DNA from: Clavelina lepadiformis
Lineage: Eukaryota > Chordata > Ascidiacea > Aplousobranchia > Clavelinidae
Direction: 5' to 3'
Length of the DNA stretch: 64,000 bases
Assembly: GCF_947623445.1 (NCBI RefSeq)
Contig: NC_135243.1
Location: 21,584,479 to 21,648,478, forward strand
Below the pieces are notes generated by a model. The model was not told where the DNA came from, ran no database searches, and was given only the letters and a program-made list of their open reading frames with translations. Below, piece by piece: positions 1 through 17,251 of the stretch. Position numbers and translations under genes: made by a program. Numbering within the stretch: the first letter of the stretch is position 1; each line of letters begins with the position of its first letter.

Positions 1-182
1 TTCGCTTGTTATTTGTTGCTGCCACTGCTGAGGGGGACGCTCCTTCAGGAGAAAAAATTTCATGAAATTTCAGACAAGGTATTTAAAATCTAAGTATTGT
101 GTTTATGCATAAAACGCTTTACTTTGTGTCCAAATTTTTAATTATGGCAGTCCATATTTACCGCTTTTTTATTGATCTAGAT

Positions 183-590
183 CAGTGGCTCCCAAACTTT
201 TTTGATCTGTGGCCCAAATACTTAATTAATAGCGGTTCGTGGCTAACCACGTGTTGTAAAGTTTGGGCACAAGCGATTTTTTTAAGTATGAAAATTTAAC
301 ACAAAAGCAGGCAAAATGGTATATGACCGTTTGTTTTTCAATGAGATACATGCTCTTGCAATTTGGCTACAAGATTTGAAATTCTTGGCTCTGTTGATGA
401 GGGAGTACAGTGAATATCTTGCCCAACTTCAAGACGGTTGTGCTGCTTGGACTTCATATCAACTTGTGTTGAAACCGATTATGAATGATTGACACAAAAC
501 AATATAGTCTGTTCAAACACAGTCTGTGGCCCAAAGACAATATCTTTGTGGCCCACTACTAGGTCATGGCCTACAGTTTGGGAACCAGTG
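183..590. mobile_element. hAT-type MITE (non-autonomous)
   Basis: The ends are imperfect inverted repeats: CAGTGGCTCCCAAACT at the left, and CACTGGTTCCCAAACT when the right end is read in reverse complement. It is flanked by an 8-bp direct repeat, ATCTAGAT (175-182) and ATCTGGAT (591-598). An 8-bp target duplication and CA(G/C)TGG termini are typical of hAT elements. At 408 bp with no transposase frame, it is non-autonomous. Confidence 0.85.
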
Positions 591-1259
591 ATCTGGATTT
601 TAATTGAATTGACTTATACGCGGTGAATGGAAGGAGAGAACTTTGAACTGTGAGGCAGTTCTTTTTCACCAAACACAGTTAACTTCAAGCAAATAATGTG
701 CCTTTGATTGGATTGTAGCTTATTACATTTGTAGACATGACTGATCTGTCTAAATGTAAGGACTAGTACTAGACATAAAATTATCATACAGTGAAGCTAG
801 ACACTGCAAGTTTTTGAATTAATTACTTGGACTTGCGGTCGATGGTCTGTCCATTCTTGTCTCGGCAATGTCATATTCCAGTCTTTACCTCTGTAAGATT
901 ATACATTGTCTCAACAATTGCGCAAGCCATGATCATTATCTTCAAATCAGTATTCATAATGAACATATAAAACAAAGATCATACTTATATTAACGGCAGA
1001 AGATTATTTTTATCATCGTATATGAGTACAAGATCACATAAAAACTGTTATTATATATTCATATACCGTACTACTATCGTACCAAAAAAAAACAAACAGT
1101 TAAAAATTTCACCATTCCATATCATACTTTGACAAAAGAAAATCATCTGAACGGTAACTATATAATAAAATATCGTAAGATAGATTTATTTCTGCAAAAG
1201 TCAATGCCTTCTAATGCTATAAATAGAAAGTTCATGAAACATTGTTCAAAACATAAAAC
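591..1259. other. Intergenic, nothing recognised
   Basis: AT-rich sequence between the hAT MITE and the stop codon of the minus-strand small gene. Its left part probably holds 3' UTR sequence of that gene. I see no coding exon or RNA gene. Confidence 0.5.
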
Positions 1260-4046
1260 CTACGCATGTCGTTTTCCCCAAACTTCAGTTCCATCTCCAG
1301 CTGCTGGGGAATAGTTTCTGTGGTGATTTGCACCACCAAAAGAATCAGGGTAACCTGAAATAAAGACACATAAAATATATATGTATAAAATATTCAATTA
1401 AAACATTTTTTTGAAAATCTGTTTATCTGTGAAAACTCTCAAAAATCTGTAAACATTTCCACACTTATTTTCACAAATCTGATAAAAATACCCAAAATAT
1501 CTGTCCAAACTTTTTTGCAAAATTGAAAATAGTTTGATGTATTTACAACATCGCTGCAATTCTATGGAAGTATAATTTCAGAATAATAAAACAGAAAAGG
1601 TTAAAAATAGCCAAAACTTTTGAAAGACTTTCGGGATTGTAAATTCGCAATTTTACACATTTGTAACAAGAGCAATGGAGCAACAATATTATGGAATATT
1701 TTGTGTAATATAATAATCTACAAGTATATTCCAGGATGGAAAATGACATTCTACCTGGTAGCCATCATGGCCTATGTACTGATGTATGTACGCAGAGGTC
1801 AAGCCATTAAAACATTACAGAAAGCTTTTCAGTTTCGCAAAACACGAGGAAATTGGGCTATATTACCAATTATAAAATATTACATCTTAATTGGGCTATA
1901 TTAAATATAGCTAACTTTATTATATAAATATATTAATTAGCAGTTAAATAAAATGTTAATAAATAAAGCTATATTATTACCTCATACTATACAGTTATTT
2001 AGCATATTATGTTAAAAAGTTATTCACCAATGCTTTCATATGAGTGAGTTCTTGACCAATTTTGAGGAGACTCTGCTGCCTGCAAAATTTAAAGATAGGA
2101 GTATAGTAAAATAAAGGCCCATCATTCTTTGATACTATAGCCACAACAACAAACGAATTATATATACAACAAAAATTAACATGTCAACTACATTTTATTT
2201 ATCAATGTCATGGCTACTACATGTATAATAATGGCAATAAAATATTAAAGGCTTAACTGGATCAAAAAGAAAACTTCTTTCACTAACTTGCTGCAACTTA
2301 GGGTCAACTGCTTAAGTGCAAGATCCGATGATACATTTTTAAACTATGCACTGCTACCCTGTCACCCGATTGTGACACCGTGATCAGAGTCATATTTTTA
2401 TCTACTAAACCCCAAATTTATTCAAGAATATGTACATGGCTTAGGTTAAAAGATCAACCATTCACTGATAACATAGGGGACAAACAAAGATAAAAAGCTG
2501 GTGTTGTTCTTGTGGATCTCGCTGCTGCTTATGACACCATAAAGCACCGGGGTCTTATTCTTTAACTCTTGCAGAAGGTGCCTGACCGATAATATGCTTT
2601 GTTACTGACATGCTATCCAACCGAAGAGACTTCACCCTCAATACCAGTGGTGGACAAAGCAGTTGCCCACGCCAAAAAAATGGCGTGCTTCAGGGTTCTA
2701 CCTTGTCACCTATGCTTTGCAGCATCAACATCAGTGACATTCTACAAACAACATCATACCAGTATGGCTATGCAGATGATTTGGCCCTTCTCCATGCAAA
2801 CACAAACTGCACAAACGTGGAGGAGACTCGAGACTCAAAAAACATGCAGAGAATTGCCGACTTCTTACAAGCACAGAGGCTGAAGCTCATCATTACGAAA
2901 ACAACAACTGCTTTCTGTCTCAACAACAAGGAATCAAAGCATTAGCTAGCAATCTAACTTAGTGGTACAATCCTACCACACATCTCGCAACCAAGATATT
3001 TTGTGATGCTTGTCCGCCAGCCGACATAAAAGCAGCACATCACAGCCGGAGCAAAACATCTGCAAGAAACAACTTCCTACAATGTCTATCTCGGTCATCC
3101 TGGGGAGCCTATGCCTCCAATCTTCGCATTGCAGCGCTCGCAATAGTTTGTAACGCTGCAGAGTATGCTGTCCCAATTTGGTACAGAAGTGTACACATAA
3201 AAAAAACTGGATATCACCTTAAATAAGGCCTTCCCCCGGATCATCACTGATTACTTTTGTCCTATCCCTACTGCCTTCATGCCAGTATTGGCACTACGGA
3301 AGACTATACTGACACCCGGTCTGTATTTCATAGCAGGATTTGCCCAGATTTTGATTGTGCAATCTCACTAACTCAAGTGTGCAAGTGTGGAAGGTATCAG
3401 ATTAGAATTATATTAAACTTGAATGAATCTCTTATGAAAGGCTAAAGTTACAATAGACTATTAAGTGGCTGTTTAGTTGGTCTCTAAATTAAGGCTTATA
3501 TAAAGTCAAGTGTGCAAACATTTATCTGAAACATGTATATATCAAGTGCCCGACTAGAAAGTAAGACAGTTTTTGACAACAAATTGTGCATGCAAAGGTA
3601 CATACTTCGGCATGATACTAGGCACTGAAGCCTTGATTCTGTGTTTATTCTTTGTAAAATAGAACTTTAAACAACCAGTTTTTCTTTGATTAGTTATTAT
3701 AAATCGGCATGAAGATAAAAAAGTTTGCTGTGCAACACCTTGTAAGAGCAAGTGCCACATTTGAGCTTCATCAATAAGCACACTAATATTTTAATCAACA
3801 CATCGATTTAACATATTGACGAACATGGCCAAAACGAGTGAAACAAGGTTTGTTAAATCAGCTACACATTGCAATATTGGCAGTGCCATACTTTTGATAA
3901 CTCATAAAAAATAAATTTACACAAAACGTTTAGGCCCATATAATTAAAACTCCATGTGCTGTAAACATAGCTTAATCACACACCTTGTCTGGTCCAACGT
4001 AACTGTCGATGAAGTTCTCTAGATCAGAAATTTCTGAAGACAACAT
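1260..4046 (-). CDS. Unrecognised small protein, three exons, ~69 aa
   Basis: Three minus-strand exons join in frame: 4046-3984 (starts ATG, N-terminus MLSSEISDLENF), 2079-2028 and 1354-1260 (ends GTEVWGKRHA then TAG). Exon 1 ends AAG|GTGTGT. Exon 2 begins after TTTTGCAG and ends ATTG|GTGAAT. Exon 3 begins after TTTATTTCAG. Phases match at both junctions (0, then 1) and the total is exactly 70 codons including the stop. If exon 2 is not spliced at its end, it reads to its own stop seven bases on, so a shorter isoform is possible. The product is polar, has no cysteine, no signal peptide and no membrane segment. I do not recognise the family. Intron 1 (about 1.9 kb) contains a LINE relic on the opposite strand and could hide further phase-0 exons. 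The gene is divergent from the SDR gene that starts at 4788. Confidence 0.5.
2487..3330 (+). mobile_element. LINE relic, jockey-like reverse transcriptase
   Basis: Three plus-strand stretches in different frames match non-LTR reverse transcriptase in the right order. The first is at 2494-2553 (VDLAAAYDTIKHRGL, the block with the first catalytic aspartate). The second is at 2610-2945 (NGVLQGSTLSPMLC, then the YADD box in YGYADDLALLH). The third is at 3062-3310 (SWGAYASNLRIAALAIVCNA, then PIPTAFMPVLA). Frameshifts separate the blocks, and a TAA follows the first block. The endonuclease, the 5' part and the tail are missing. This is a dead 5'-truncated copy inside intron 1 of the small gene, on the other strand. 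Confidence 0.8.
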
Positions 4047-4787
4047 TCCCGATTTTTGGAACAGACGCTAGCCTAGGTCAGAATACTATTTAACAGTGCT
4101 CAGCTGAAAAAATATCCAACACTCGTTCCAAATTTGTTCATCAATTCGTGGAAAGTTTAACTGAAGGCAAAACAGAATAGGAGCAAACAGCCGCAAAGTT
4201 CCAGCAAGACGTGCATGTCAGCGGAATGCTTTGCAAATTTCTTGACCAAGCTGACGAACAGCTGTTTTCATAGACATCTTAACAAAACCAAACGCAAAAA
4301 TTCAGCACAATCCAAGTCAGAGATTATATGGAAGATAATTAATATAGTCCTTTAGCATACTTTTAAATATAAAATATCGTGTTCTTCAAACATATATTAA
4401 TGAAATATGTTTACAACAGTAATGCATAGGTTGTCTTGAAACTACCTCACCATTCATCACATAGATTTGCATTACATGTTGTTAACTGTCACGTAAAGCT
4501 TCCGCCATCTTTGTTTGCTCTACTTAACGTCATGAAGAAAGAAAAATTTCTCCCTCGCTGTGGTAACAACTTCACACGCTATGCTCATTGCTTATTTAGC
4601 ATAAACAGGCAAACAAGTAGTCGAGAAAACTGATACCGATCGCAGAGCAGAGTACACCAATACAGAGTTTAACGAACTGTAACAATTTCCTGTAAAGTTT
4701 TTGTATTATATTGTCGGTAGGGCTCGCAATAATCAGTTTTTAGCTAAGGTTACTGAAAGTACCGTGAATGTTTTATCGTCAGTCAAG
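4047..4787. other. Divergent intergenic region, likely bidirectional promoter
   Basis: This stretch separates the start of the minus-strand small gene from the start of the plus-strand SDR gene. It must contain both 5' UTRs and promoters if those gene models hold. I see no clear TATA box and no coding exon. Confidence 0.4.
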
Positions 4788-6555
4788 ATGAACAAGTTTT
4801 CGTCAAAGGTTGTTTTAATCACAGGTGTGTTCAATGTACAGAAGTTGCGTCATTTTTAGCCAATTTTCATGAATAGGAAAAAGATTTTGGGTTTGACTAA
4901 TGTGCAATGAAATAAAACGTTGGAGTGGAATGCACACACAGATTTTTGCGAGCGGATTTTACATTTATTAAACTTAACAGCACAGCCGAACGGTCGAGTG
5001 GACAAAATCCAAAATAGTATAAAGTCAACTGAGCAAACAAACCATTAAAGCTAAGTTAAAGAAACGTAAAACTTGCTCGCGAGAAATCTATGCGTGGTTC
5101 CAACCAAACCAAGAAATTATAACGTCACACAGCCTAAATCAATCGCCTTTTTAGGAGCTTCAAGTGGAATTGGTGCGGAAACCGCTCAAGCATTTGCTAA
5201 ATGCCAAGTGACACTTTGTATTACCGGCAGAAATAAAGAAAACTTGGCAAAAATTGGAGAACAATGCCGCAGATTGGGTGCAAATCATGTAAATATTGTA
5301 ATTTCAAACGAATTGTGGGCTATGGCAACCCCATAAAATTTTATTCTGTTTTTATCAACGTTCAGGTTTTGGAAGTTATCGCTGATCTTGAAAAGCCAAC
5401 AGATATTAAAGAACTTGTAAAGGAGGTGATAAAAGAATTTGCCCAAATTGACATCCTTGTGAACAACGCAGGAATACTCTTCGGTGGAGGTGTTGCTAAT
5501 GTATGATGTCTATGATATTCACCAAAGTTTCCTGAATCTTTTCCTCATAATTCATGACATTTATCATCTTCACTTCAGACAAATTTGCAGGACTTCGATA
5601 CCACTTTCAATGTAAACGTTAAAGCTCCTCTCTATCTCACACAACTTTGCCTTCCGTTTTTGAAGAAAAGCAAAGGTAAACCAACGCATTAGCATGAGTA
5701 TTCATTTTCAGGGGAGGTATCTTTTAAACACAGTAGTAGGTCAATAGTAATTGGCGACGAAGCATAGCCTATGTTTTCAATATTTTTGAAACAAATATAT
5801 TTTCATAATGATATCAGGCAACGTGATAAATGTATCTAGCATCGATAGCGAGATGCATTTTGTCAATTCTCTGGTTTACGGTATGACAAAGTCAGCACTA
5901 GATCAGTTTACGAAAACTACTGCTCTAGGTAAGTATATTCTGTAGCGCTTTTATTGTGGTTAATCCAAAGGTTATTGAGTATATTTTTCTAAAACTATAT
6001 CACTTGGGCTATATGAATATTCAGTTATGTAAAACTAACTTAGTTTTGTTTTCAGAGCTAGCAAAGTATGGAATTCGAGTGAATTCAGTAAAGTAAGTTC
6101 ATTTTATTGCTAAAGCAAAGCATTTAAATTCATTGTAGTATTGTTTGTAACAAAAGCTGACTAAAAGTGCAATGCATTAGTGGATTAACTTTTGGTGTTT
6201 TTTGCTTCAAATATGGTAGTCTAATGTACAAGCAGGTGAGTAGGCCTAGTTTCTACAAGCTTTAAATGCTTTTATTTTTGTGACTGTATCGGCGTGCCAC
6301 TGTAGTTTCATCATTTATTTTACGTCTTTCAGTCCCGGATTATGTCATACTAACATCTTAAATAACTGGATTCCGGATCCTAACGGACGTTTGGAAGAAT
6401 TCAAAAATGATGAAAAATTTCATCCGCTAGGCAGCAAGAACATCCAGGTTGACGAGATTGCCGACGCCATCTTGTTTTTGGCATCTGATCGAGCAAAAAT
6501 GATCACAGGGTCTTGCTTAAAAGTGGACGGTGGACGTGCGCTTACGGGTCAATGA
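4788..6555 (+). CDS. Short-chain dehydrogenase/reductase (classical SDR), 257 aa
   Basis: Seven exons: 4788-4824, 5155-5288, 5366-5500, 5579-5675, 5818-5928, 6056-6092, 6333-6555. They splice with GT-AG sites and matching phases into 258 codons, the usual size of a classical SDR. The N-terminus reads KVVLITGASSGIG, the NAD(P)-binding TGxxxGIG motif, split by intron 1. NNAG follows in exon 3. Exon 5 holds the catalytic Ser (VSSI) and YGMTK (YxxxK). Exon 6 to 7 gives the RVNSVNPG block. The C-terminal KVDGGRALTGQ is standard. It should be a soluble NAD(P)H-dependent oxidoreductase; the substrate cannot be read from sequence. AATAAA lies at 6925-6930. Exons 3-7 were copied into a truncated paralogue at 15.7-16.8 kb. 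Confidence 0.93.
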
Positions 6556-7893
6556 TTTATTGTTTTTTTTTCCACTAGATTTTCGTTAGTTATGATTTTA
6601 AAACTTTGCATTTGGATTGTCTGAATTTATTGCATGTGATGAACTCAACAGCCAACGTTAATTGCAAATGGATCACGAAAGATTGACTTATATCATAAGA
6701 AAATTGGTGACCTCATTGTCTTATAGTCTTTCACAAAATCTTTTCGTTCAACCTCTCAAAAGAACGATATGTGAATAACATTTTTATGATTCCTTGTAAG
6801 AAGAAGTTCGTATAAATCGTGTTCATCGCCTCAAAAAGCAAAACCCTAAAAGGCTTAAAACATGCAAAGTTGTACTTTAAAGACTGTAGGCGAGCGTATG
6901 AACAATTAGTATTCTATTTTAAAAAATAAAGCTACAAGGGATGAACAAAAAAAATATAACGCAATTTACTTAACGCAAAAATAACAACAAAAAACGCACA
7001 ATGGGCTATAACAGTAAAGATGAAGAATGAAAAAATACTAACATTTCAAAAGTAAGAATAACTGGGCTTGGTGAAATTAACCGGAAGCCAAATTATGTTT
7101 TATGATTGAAGCAAAGCTTCTGTTACACATTTTTTTATGACACTTTTTACGAGTTTAAATGTTCAAACATTAAAAATTAACAAAGTTTTTAAGAAATCTT
7201 TAATCTTATTTTAACATTTTATATTTTTTGGGTTCCCTTATGAGATAGCAGTGTCTTTATGTATAAAGAGTAAACAACGAAATACGTAAATGTAATTCCG
7301 TGCAAACAATCCATAACAACAATAACATGTTCTGTGCATAAGTTTGAAACGTAATGTTTTGCGAGTGGAGGTCATAACAAACATATCATCCTTTAACTAG
7401 ACAATATATTTGGTGAAAAATTAAATTTTCATCTAAAAACGTAAAATCGACAAAAACCACTCACGTTGTAGGTAAAAAATTTCAGCTTTTTAATTTTCTT
7501 CCTTTGCAACTTATAGTGATAGAGCTGACAGCCCCTCAGGCCACTTATGCTATGAAATATACAGGTAACTTCCTTTTTGTCCAGGTAACCTCAGGGTTTT
7601 AAGTTAAACTTGGTTAAGAGCAGGTTTAAGACATTAATATATCTGCTCTCATTGATATATACACTATGTTAAAATATGTAAAATCATGTTTACTCGGAAA
7701 CCAAATTGTGCAAAGCTTCCTGGTACTGAAATGCGTATTTTGCAGACTATACGCAAAAATTATACCAAACGTTTGTAAATCGGAAACTGTCACCACACGT
7801 CTGTTTTCTTTCAGTTGTAAATGGCTACCAAACAGCAAGGCAAATGTGACTTTGAAAGTAAAATTAGAGCAAAATCCTGTAGCAAGGTACAAT
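6556..7893. other. Intergenic, with exon-like remnants near 7.5 and 7.8 kb
   Basis: SDR 3' UTR and intergenic sequence. At 7521-7582 there is an exon-like stretch with an acceptor (ACTTATAG), an open frame (IELTAPQATYAMKYTGNFLF) and a donor (CAG|GTAACC). The unit-B copy at 16873-16941 keeps the frame and the donor. A second exon-like stretch follows a TTTCAG near 7813 (CKWLPNSKANVTL) and is also matched in B. These could be remnants of an unidentified gene; no complete model could be built. Confidence 0.3.
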
Positions 7894-8367
7894 CATTCAA
7901 ACTCATTAATCCGAACCCGAACAACGGAATCCCCGCTATCCGACACAAAACAACAAGGAACGGTTTTTGTTATGCATTTTACCCTATAATCCAGAAATCC
8001 CGCTCTCCGGCTAGGACACAGACGGAACAAATGCGCTAATCAATAGAAGAAAATCCAATAAACCAGATTTTAAAGTACGGAACGAAAAGAATGGTTGTGA
8101 ATGCAAGTATTTGTGCGTTTATCGTAGATAACGAAAATAATAGCCAATATTCTATGCGCAATGAAAGCAGCAGTTTGACTCCTGGGATTCTGTAATAGGC
8201 TTGAGGGTCAAGTACAGTAGCTCTACAACCACAGTTCAGCAGCACTGCCTGATATTCACTACGACAACTTTCGCCCTATTATTGTTTTGATTCAAATTAT
8301 CTGGAAACCTCGATAAATCGACATTTTGTGGCGAAACAAACTGGTCCGGATTAACGAGGTCTGACTG
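7894..8367. mobile_element. Tigger/pogo-like MITE, unit A copy
   Basis: The right end, in reverse complement, reads CAGTCAGACCTCGTTAATCC, and the left end is a decayed match (CATTCAAACTCATTAATCC). A block at 7930-7955 (CCCGCTATCCGACACAAAA) is shared with the larger relative at 60938-62423. The same element lies at the same place in unit B (17252-17734), so it was inserted before the A/B duplication. No TA duplication is visible at these decayed ends. Confidence 0.6.
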
Positions 8368-9646
8368 CTCGTTTTTATTACTCAAAGCTTAGTTTTGATT
8401 TTGAGCTGACGCCACACAGTCGTATAAAAAGTTAAAACCAAAACTTTAAACCTAAATTAAGTCTCTTTGAAAAACATTCAGTTCACTCTGTTTGCAAATA
8501 AAATCTTACATTGTCACAGCAAAACCGAAGCCAGAGTTATTCAAAATGAGTTAAAGCGTTATGTGCAATGGTAACACCAAAATATTGTGTTCTTAATGAT
8601 TGCTTGAGTGAGGAGAAGTTTTTTTGATTCTCGTCTGATAATAATTCACTCATTGTAAATATCTTGCTACACAGCAAAATTTGCAGTTCAAATTACGACA
8701 GATATGCAGCAATTACACGTAGCTGCCAGTATGGTGTAGTTACAGCGAAAGTTTTGAGACATTTTTCCTCCGTTTAGCAACAATTACCTTTAACATCTTT
8801 CTGTCTGATAGTATGATATACCATAAAGAATACACTCAACCAGCGGTGTCCTATACCAACGGGTAATGTGTTGTCACGCAAACTTGTTTGTCAGACGAAC
8901 TGCGAAAATGGTTGCCGCTACGTAAATACGTAACTTTATAGTAATTTAATGAGTATTTTTGTTTCGCAGAATAACTTATATTGAAGTTTTGCTTGAGTAT
9001 CAAGACAGTCCAGTCTTCCAGGTCTAAATTATTGCAGTGAAACTTCACGGTTTAGTGACATGAGGCTACGACCATGTTCTGTTAAAAATACAAAAATAAC
9101 ATGTGACTTAGTGTATTTTGATCGTAACAAACAACAAACATCATTTACAGCAAAACTTGCAAACTACAGACTTTTCAACCTTTCATTGAAAATGAAGCTA
9201 AATCATGTTAAGACACTAAACATGGCATGAACCATTCGATGGTTTAGCGGTAATCATTCAATAATACAGTTTCAAAATGTTTTTTATCGTTTTCAGTAAA
9301 AATCATTGTTGTTATTTTTAATGAAAATTTCAAATGAAAACTTAAACCAAAATTGTTAATAGAATGAAAGTGCTTGAACGTAAAACAAGGGCGACCAATT
9401 CAACAAACTACAAAAATCACAAATACATACAAAAATCACTGGCCACGTGACGTTATTAAGAAGCATAAAATAAACTTGACAGCTACTATATGGATTATCT
9501 AGAAACATGAAGTTTGTAACATGAAGATCAAGAAATATGTTATCAGCTTATGAAAATGTTGGCTTTTGTAAACTTAAAGTATTGAATAAACAAACCAAAC
9601 TAAATAACTATTAAAAGGATCACAAGCTGGTGTTATTAATCGTTTC
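8368..9646. other. Unit-A spacer downstream of FReD gene A
   Basis: About 1.3 kb present in all three units (17735-18826 in B; 28263-29390 in C). It includes the 3' flank of the FReD gene. A minus-strand frame is open over about 90 codons in B (18131-18403) and C (28513-28791) but disrupted here. I see no recognised gene. Confidence 0.4.
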
Positions 9647-14578
<4,932 letters not shown>

Positions 14579-15035
14579 TTCGACAAACTTTTACATAACT
14601 TTTCGTAATGCTGGTGATTAAAGAACTAATAAATATCAACAAACCGTGCTCATAAGTAATACAAACGTTATGAGACAAGTTTCGCCTGTGCTTATGTCGA
14701 AAGATAATTACGACTTTTTATAGACAAGCTGCCATTGTTAGCCTAATAGTTTAATTTTAAAAAGCAAATTTCCATAATAAACATTTCATTAATGCTAATC
14801 AACAAGCTGGGAGGCGATCTGGGAGCTGGGAAATTTATCTGTGAAACTTGACACCGTACAATATCGAGGCAGCATTCACGTACAGCTACAGTTTCCTTTT
14901 ATTATTGTTATCCACATTTAGCTTTTATTATGCAGATAAACGTCCATCTCATGTTTCTTCGAAACCGAATTCAAATGACATCCTTGACGCAATTAAAAAT
15001 ATCGCCAAGTCTGTATCATTATACAAGTATATTAA
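14579..15035. other. 5' flank of FReD gene A and unit tail
   Basis: Upstream region of gene A. The part from 14745 on is shared with the tail of unit C (37025-37700). At 14937-15010 an acceptor-like ATTATGCAG precedes an open stretch (KRPSHVSSKPNSNDILDAI); the C copy near 37625 has a stop in it. It may be a relic exon of an unidentified gene. Confidence 0.35.
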
Positions 15036-15588
15036 CCCGATTCTAACTAGGCTTTGGCTTCCCCTGCACACAGTCACAGCAAACGTTGCGTACAGTTGCA
15101 TTGTTCGCTGTAGAAACTTGAAATTTGGTGACTTTTCCTAAAAAATATTCAGCTATCTGTCCATGTTTGTTTTATAAAGTTGGATTTTGTAATTTTTGAG
15201 ATATTGTCATATTTTCATAATTTTGCTCCCTCTCAGCATTGAAGCGTATCGTTTTCGTTTGCTCATTTACGCACCACTAACTCGACTAACTATTCTCTTG
15301 TCTTCTCTTCTCGCAGTCAGCTGGTTTTCCGCACAGCGGGGGCGTGGCGAAACAAGAAAAACTTCTAGAAATATCACTTGTAGAAATACTTAATTTACAC
15401 TAAATGTACTTTCTTTAGTTTTACAATTATGATATATACAGGAAGCCAGATGTTTTTGCTATTAATCTGTAAAAATCCGATCAGTTTACGACGTATAGTT
15501 TTCAAGTAATTAACGATTGAAAATGTGTGTGCAGGGTCGACCACAACCTAGTTAAAATAGTAAAGTCGCGAGCCTGGTTAGGATAGGG
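15036..15588. mobile_element. TTAA-target MITE, copy 1
   Basis: 553 bp with imperfect inverted ends, CCCGATTCTAACTAGGCT at the left and CCCTATCCTAACCAGGCT at the right (reverse complement), flanked by TTAA on both sides (15032-15035, 15589-15592). A second full copy is at 61768-62321. The matching place in unit C (about 37700-37725) lacks the insert. TTAA target duplication fits piggyBac-type or Kolobok-type elements. There is no transposase frame. Confidence 0.85.
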
Positions 15589-15677
15589 TTAAAAGGGGAT
15601 GCATTTGTAATCACCAGTTGTTCATTTGTAAGCATCAGATGGGCCTCAGACGGTATTTAGTTGCTACACTTCGTTGC

Positions 15678-16764
15678 AATACTCTTCGGTGGAGGTGTTG
15701 CTAATGTATGATGTCTATGATATTCACCAAAGTTTCCTGAATCTTTTCCTCATAAATCATTTATCATCTTCACTTCAGACAAATTTGCAGGTCTTCGATA
15801 CCACTTTCAATGTAAACGTTAAAGCTCCTCTCTATCTCACACAAGTTTGCCTTCCGTATTTGAAGAAAAGCAAAGGTAAACCAACGCATTATCATGAGTA
15901 TTCATTTTCAGGAGAGGTATCTTTTAAACACAGTATTAAGTCAATCGTAATTGGCGACGAAGCGTAGACTATGTTTTCAATATTTTTGAAACGAACATAT
16001 TTTCATAATGATATCAGGTAACGTGGTAAATGTATCTAGCATCGACAGCGAGATGCATTTCGTCAATTCTCTGGTTTACGGTATGACAAAGTCAGCACTA
16101 GATCAGTTTACGAAAACTACTGCTCTAGGTAAGTATATTCTGTAGCGCTTTTATGGTGGATAATTTAAAGTTTTTTGGCTGTATCCTATATTTCTAAAAT
16201 TATATCACTTAGGCTATAAGAATATTCAGTTATGTAAAACTAACTTAGTTTTGTTTCTAGAGCTAGCAAAGTATGAAATTGGAGTGAATGCAGTAAAGTA
16301 AGTTCATTTTATTGCTAAAGCAACGCATTTATGTAATTTGTAGTAATGTTTGTAACAAAAGTTGACTAAAAGTGCAATGCATTAATTAAAGGTATGACAT
16401 TTGATGTGCTTTGCTTCAAATACAATAGGCTAATGTACAAGCAGGAGGGTAGTTTATACAAGCTTTAAATGCTGTTATCTTTGTGACTGTATCAACTTGC
16501 CACAGTACTGTAGTTTTATTATTTAATTTTACATCTTTCAGTCCCGGATTATGTCATACTAACATCTTAAACAACTGGATTCCTGATCCTAACGGACGTT
16601 TGGAAGAATTCAAAAATGACGAAAAATGTCATCCGCTAGGCAACAGGAACATCCAGGTTGACGAGATTGCCGACGCCATATTGTTTTTAGCATCTGATCG
16701 AGCAAAAATGATCACAGGGTCTTGCTTAAAAGTGGACGGTGGACGTGCGCTTACGGGTCAATGA
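15678..16764 (+). pseudogene. 5'-truncated SDR duplicate
   Basis: A copy of the SDR gene that begins inside exon 3 (15678-15705) and then keeps exons 15779-15875, 16018-16128, 16261-16297 and 16542-16764, with intact splice sites, lengths and frame. It lacks exons 1 and 2 and most of exon 3, so the TGxxxGIG and NNAG motifs are gone; it cannot bind cofactor normally. YGMTK remains. The exon 6 block has changed to YEIGVNAVNPG from YGIRVNSVNPG. The breakpoint inside coding sequence marks the left end of unit B. It is probably not expressed as an enzyme. Confidence 0.9.
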
Positions 16765-17251
16765 TTCATTGTTTTTCTTCCATTGGCTTTTCGTTAGTTA
16801 AGATTTTAAAACTTTGCATTTGGATTATCTGAATTTATTGCGTGTGATGGTAGAGTGTTGATTTATTGTTATAATGATAGAGCCGACAGCCCCACAGATC
16901 ACTTATGCTATGAAATATACAGATAACTTCCTCTTTGTCCAGGTAAACAATGTCAGCTTTGATGTTAAATTTGTAAAGAGCAGATTTAAAACATTAATAT
17001 ATCTGCTCTTTCTGCTCTCATTAATGTATTTATTAAAATATCTAAAATCATGTTTACTCGGAAACCAAATTGTGCAAAGTTTCCTGGTACTGAAATGCGT
17101 ATTCGGCAGACTATACGCAAAATTTGTACCAAACTTTTGTAAATCAAAAACTGTCACCAAACGTCTGTTTTCTTTTAGTTGCGTATGGCTACCAAACAGC
17201 AAGGCGAATGTGATTTTAAAATTAGGGCAAAATCTTGTAGCAAGGCACAAT
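16765..17251. other. Spacer after SDR duplicate
   Basis: Matches unit A 6556-6640 and then 7510-7893; the ~870 bp between these in A is absent here. It keeps the exon-like frame MIEPTAPQITYAMKY... with a GTAAAC donor at 16942. No gene model. Confidence 0.4.
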
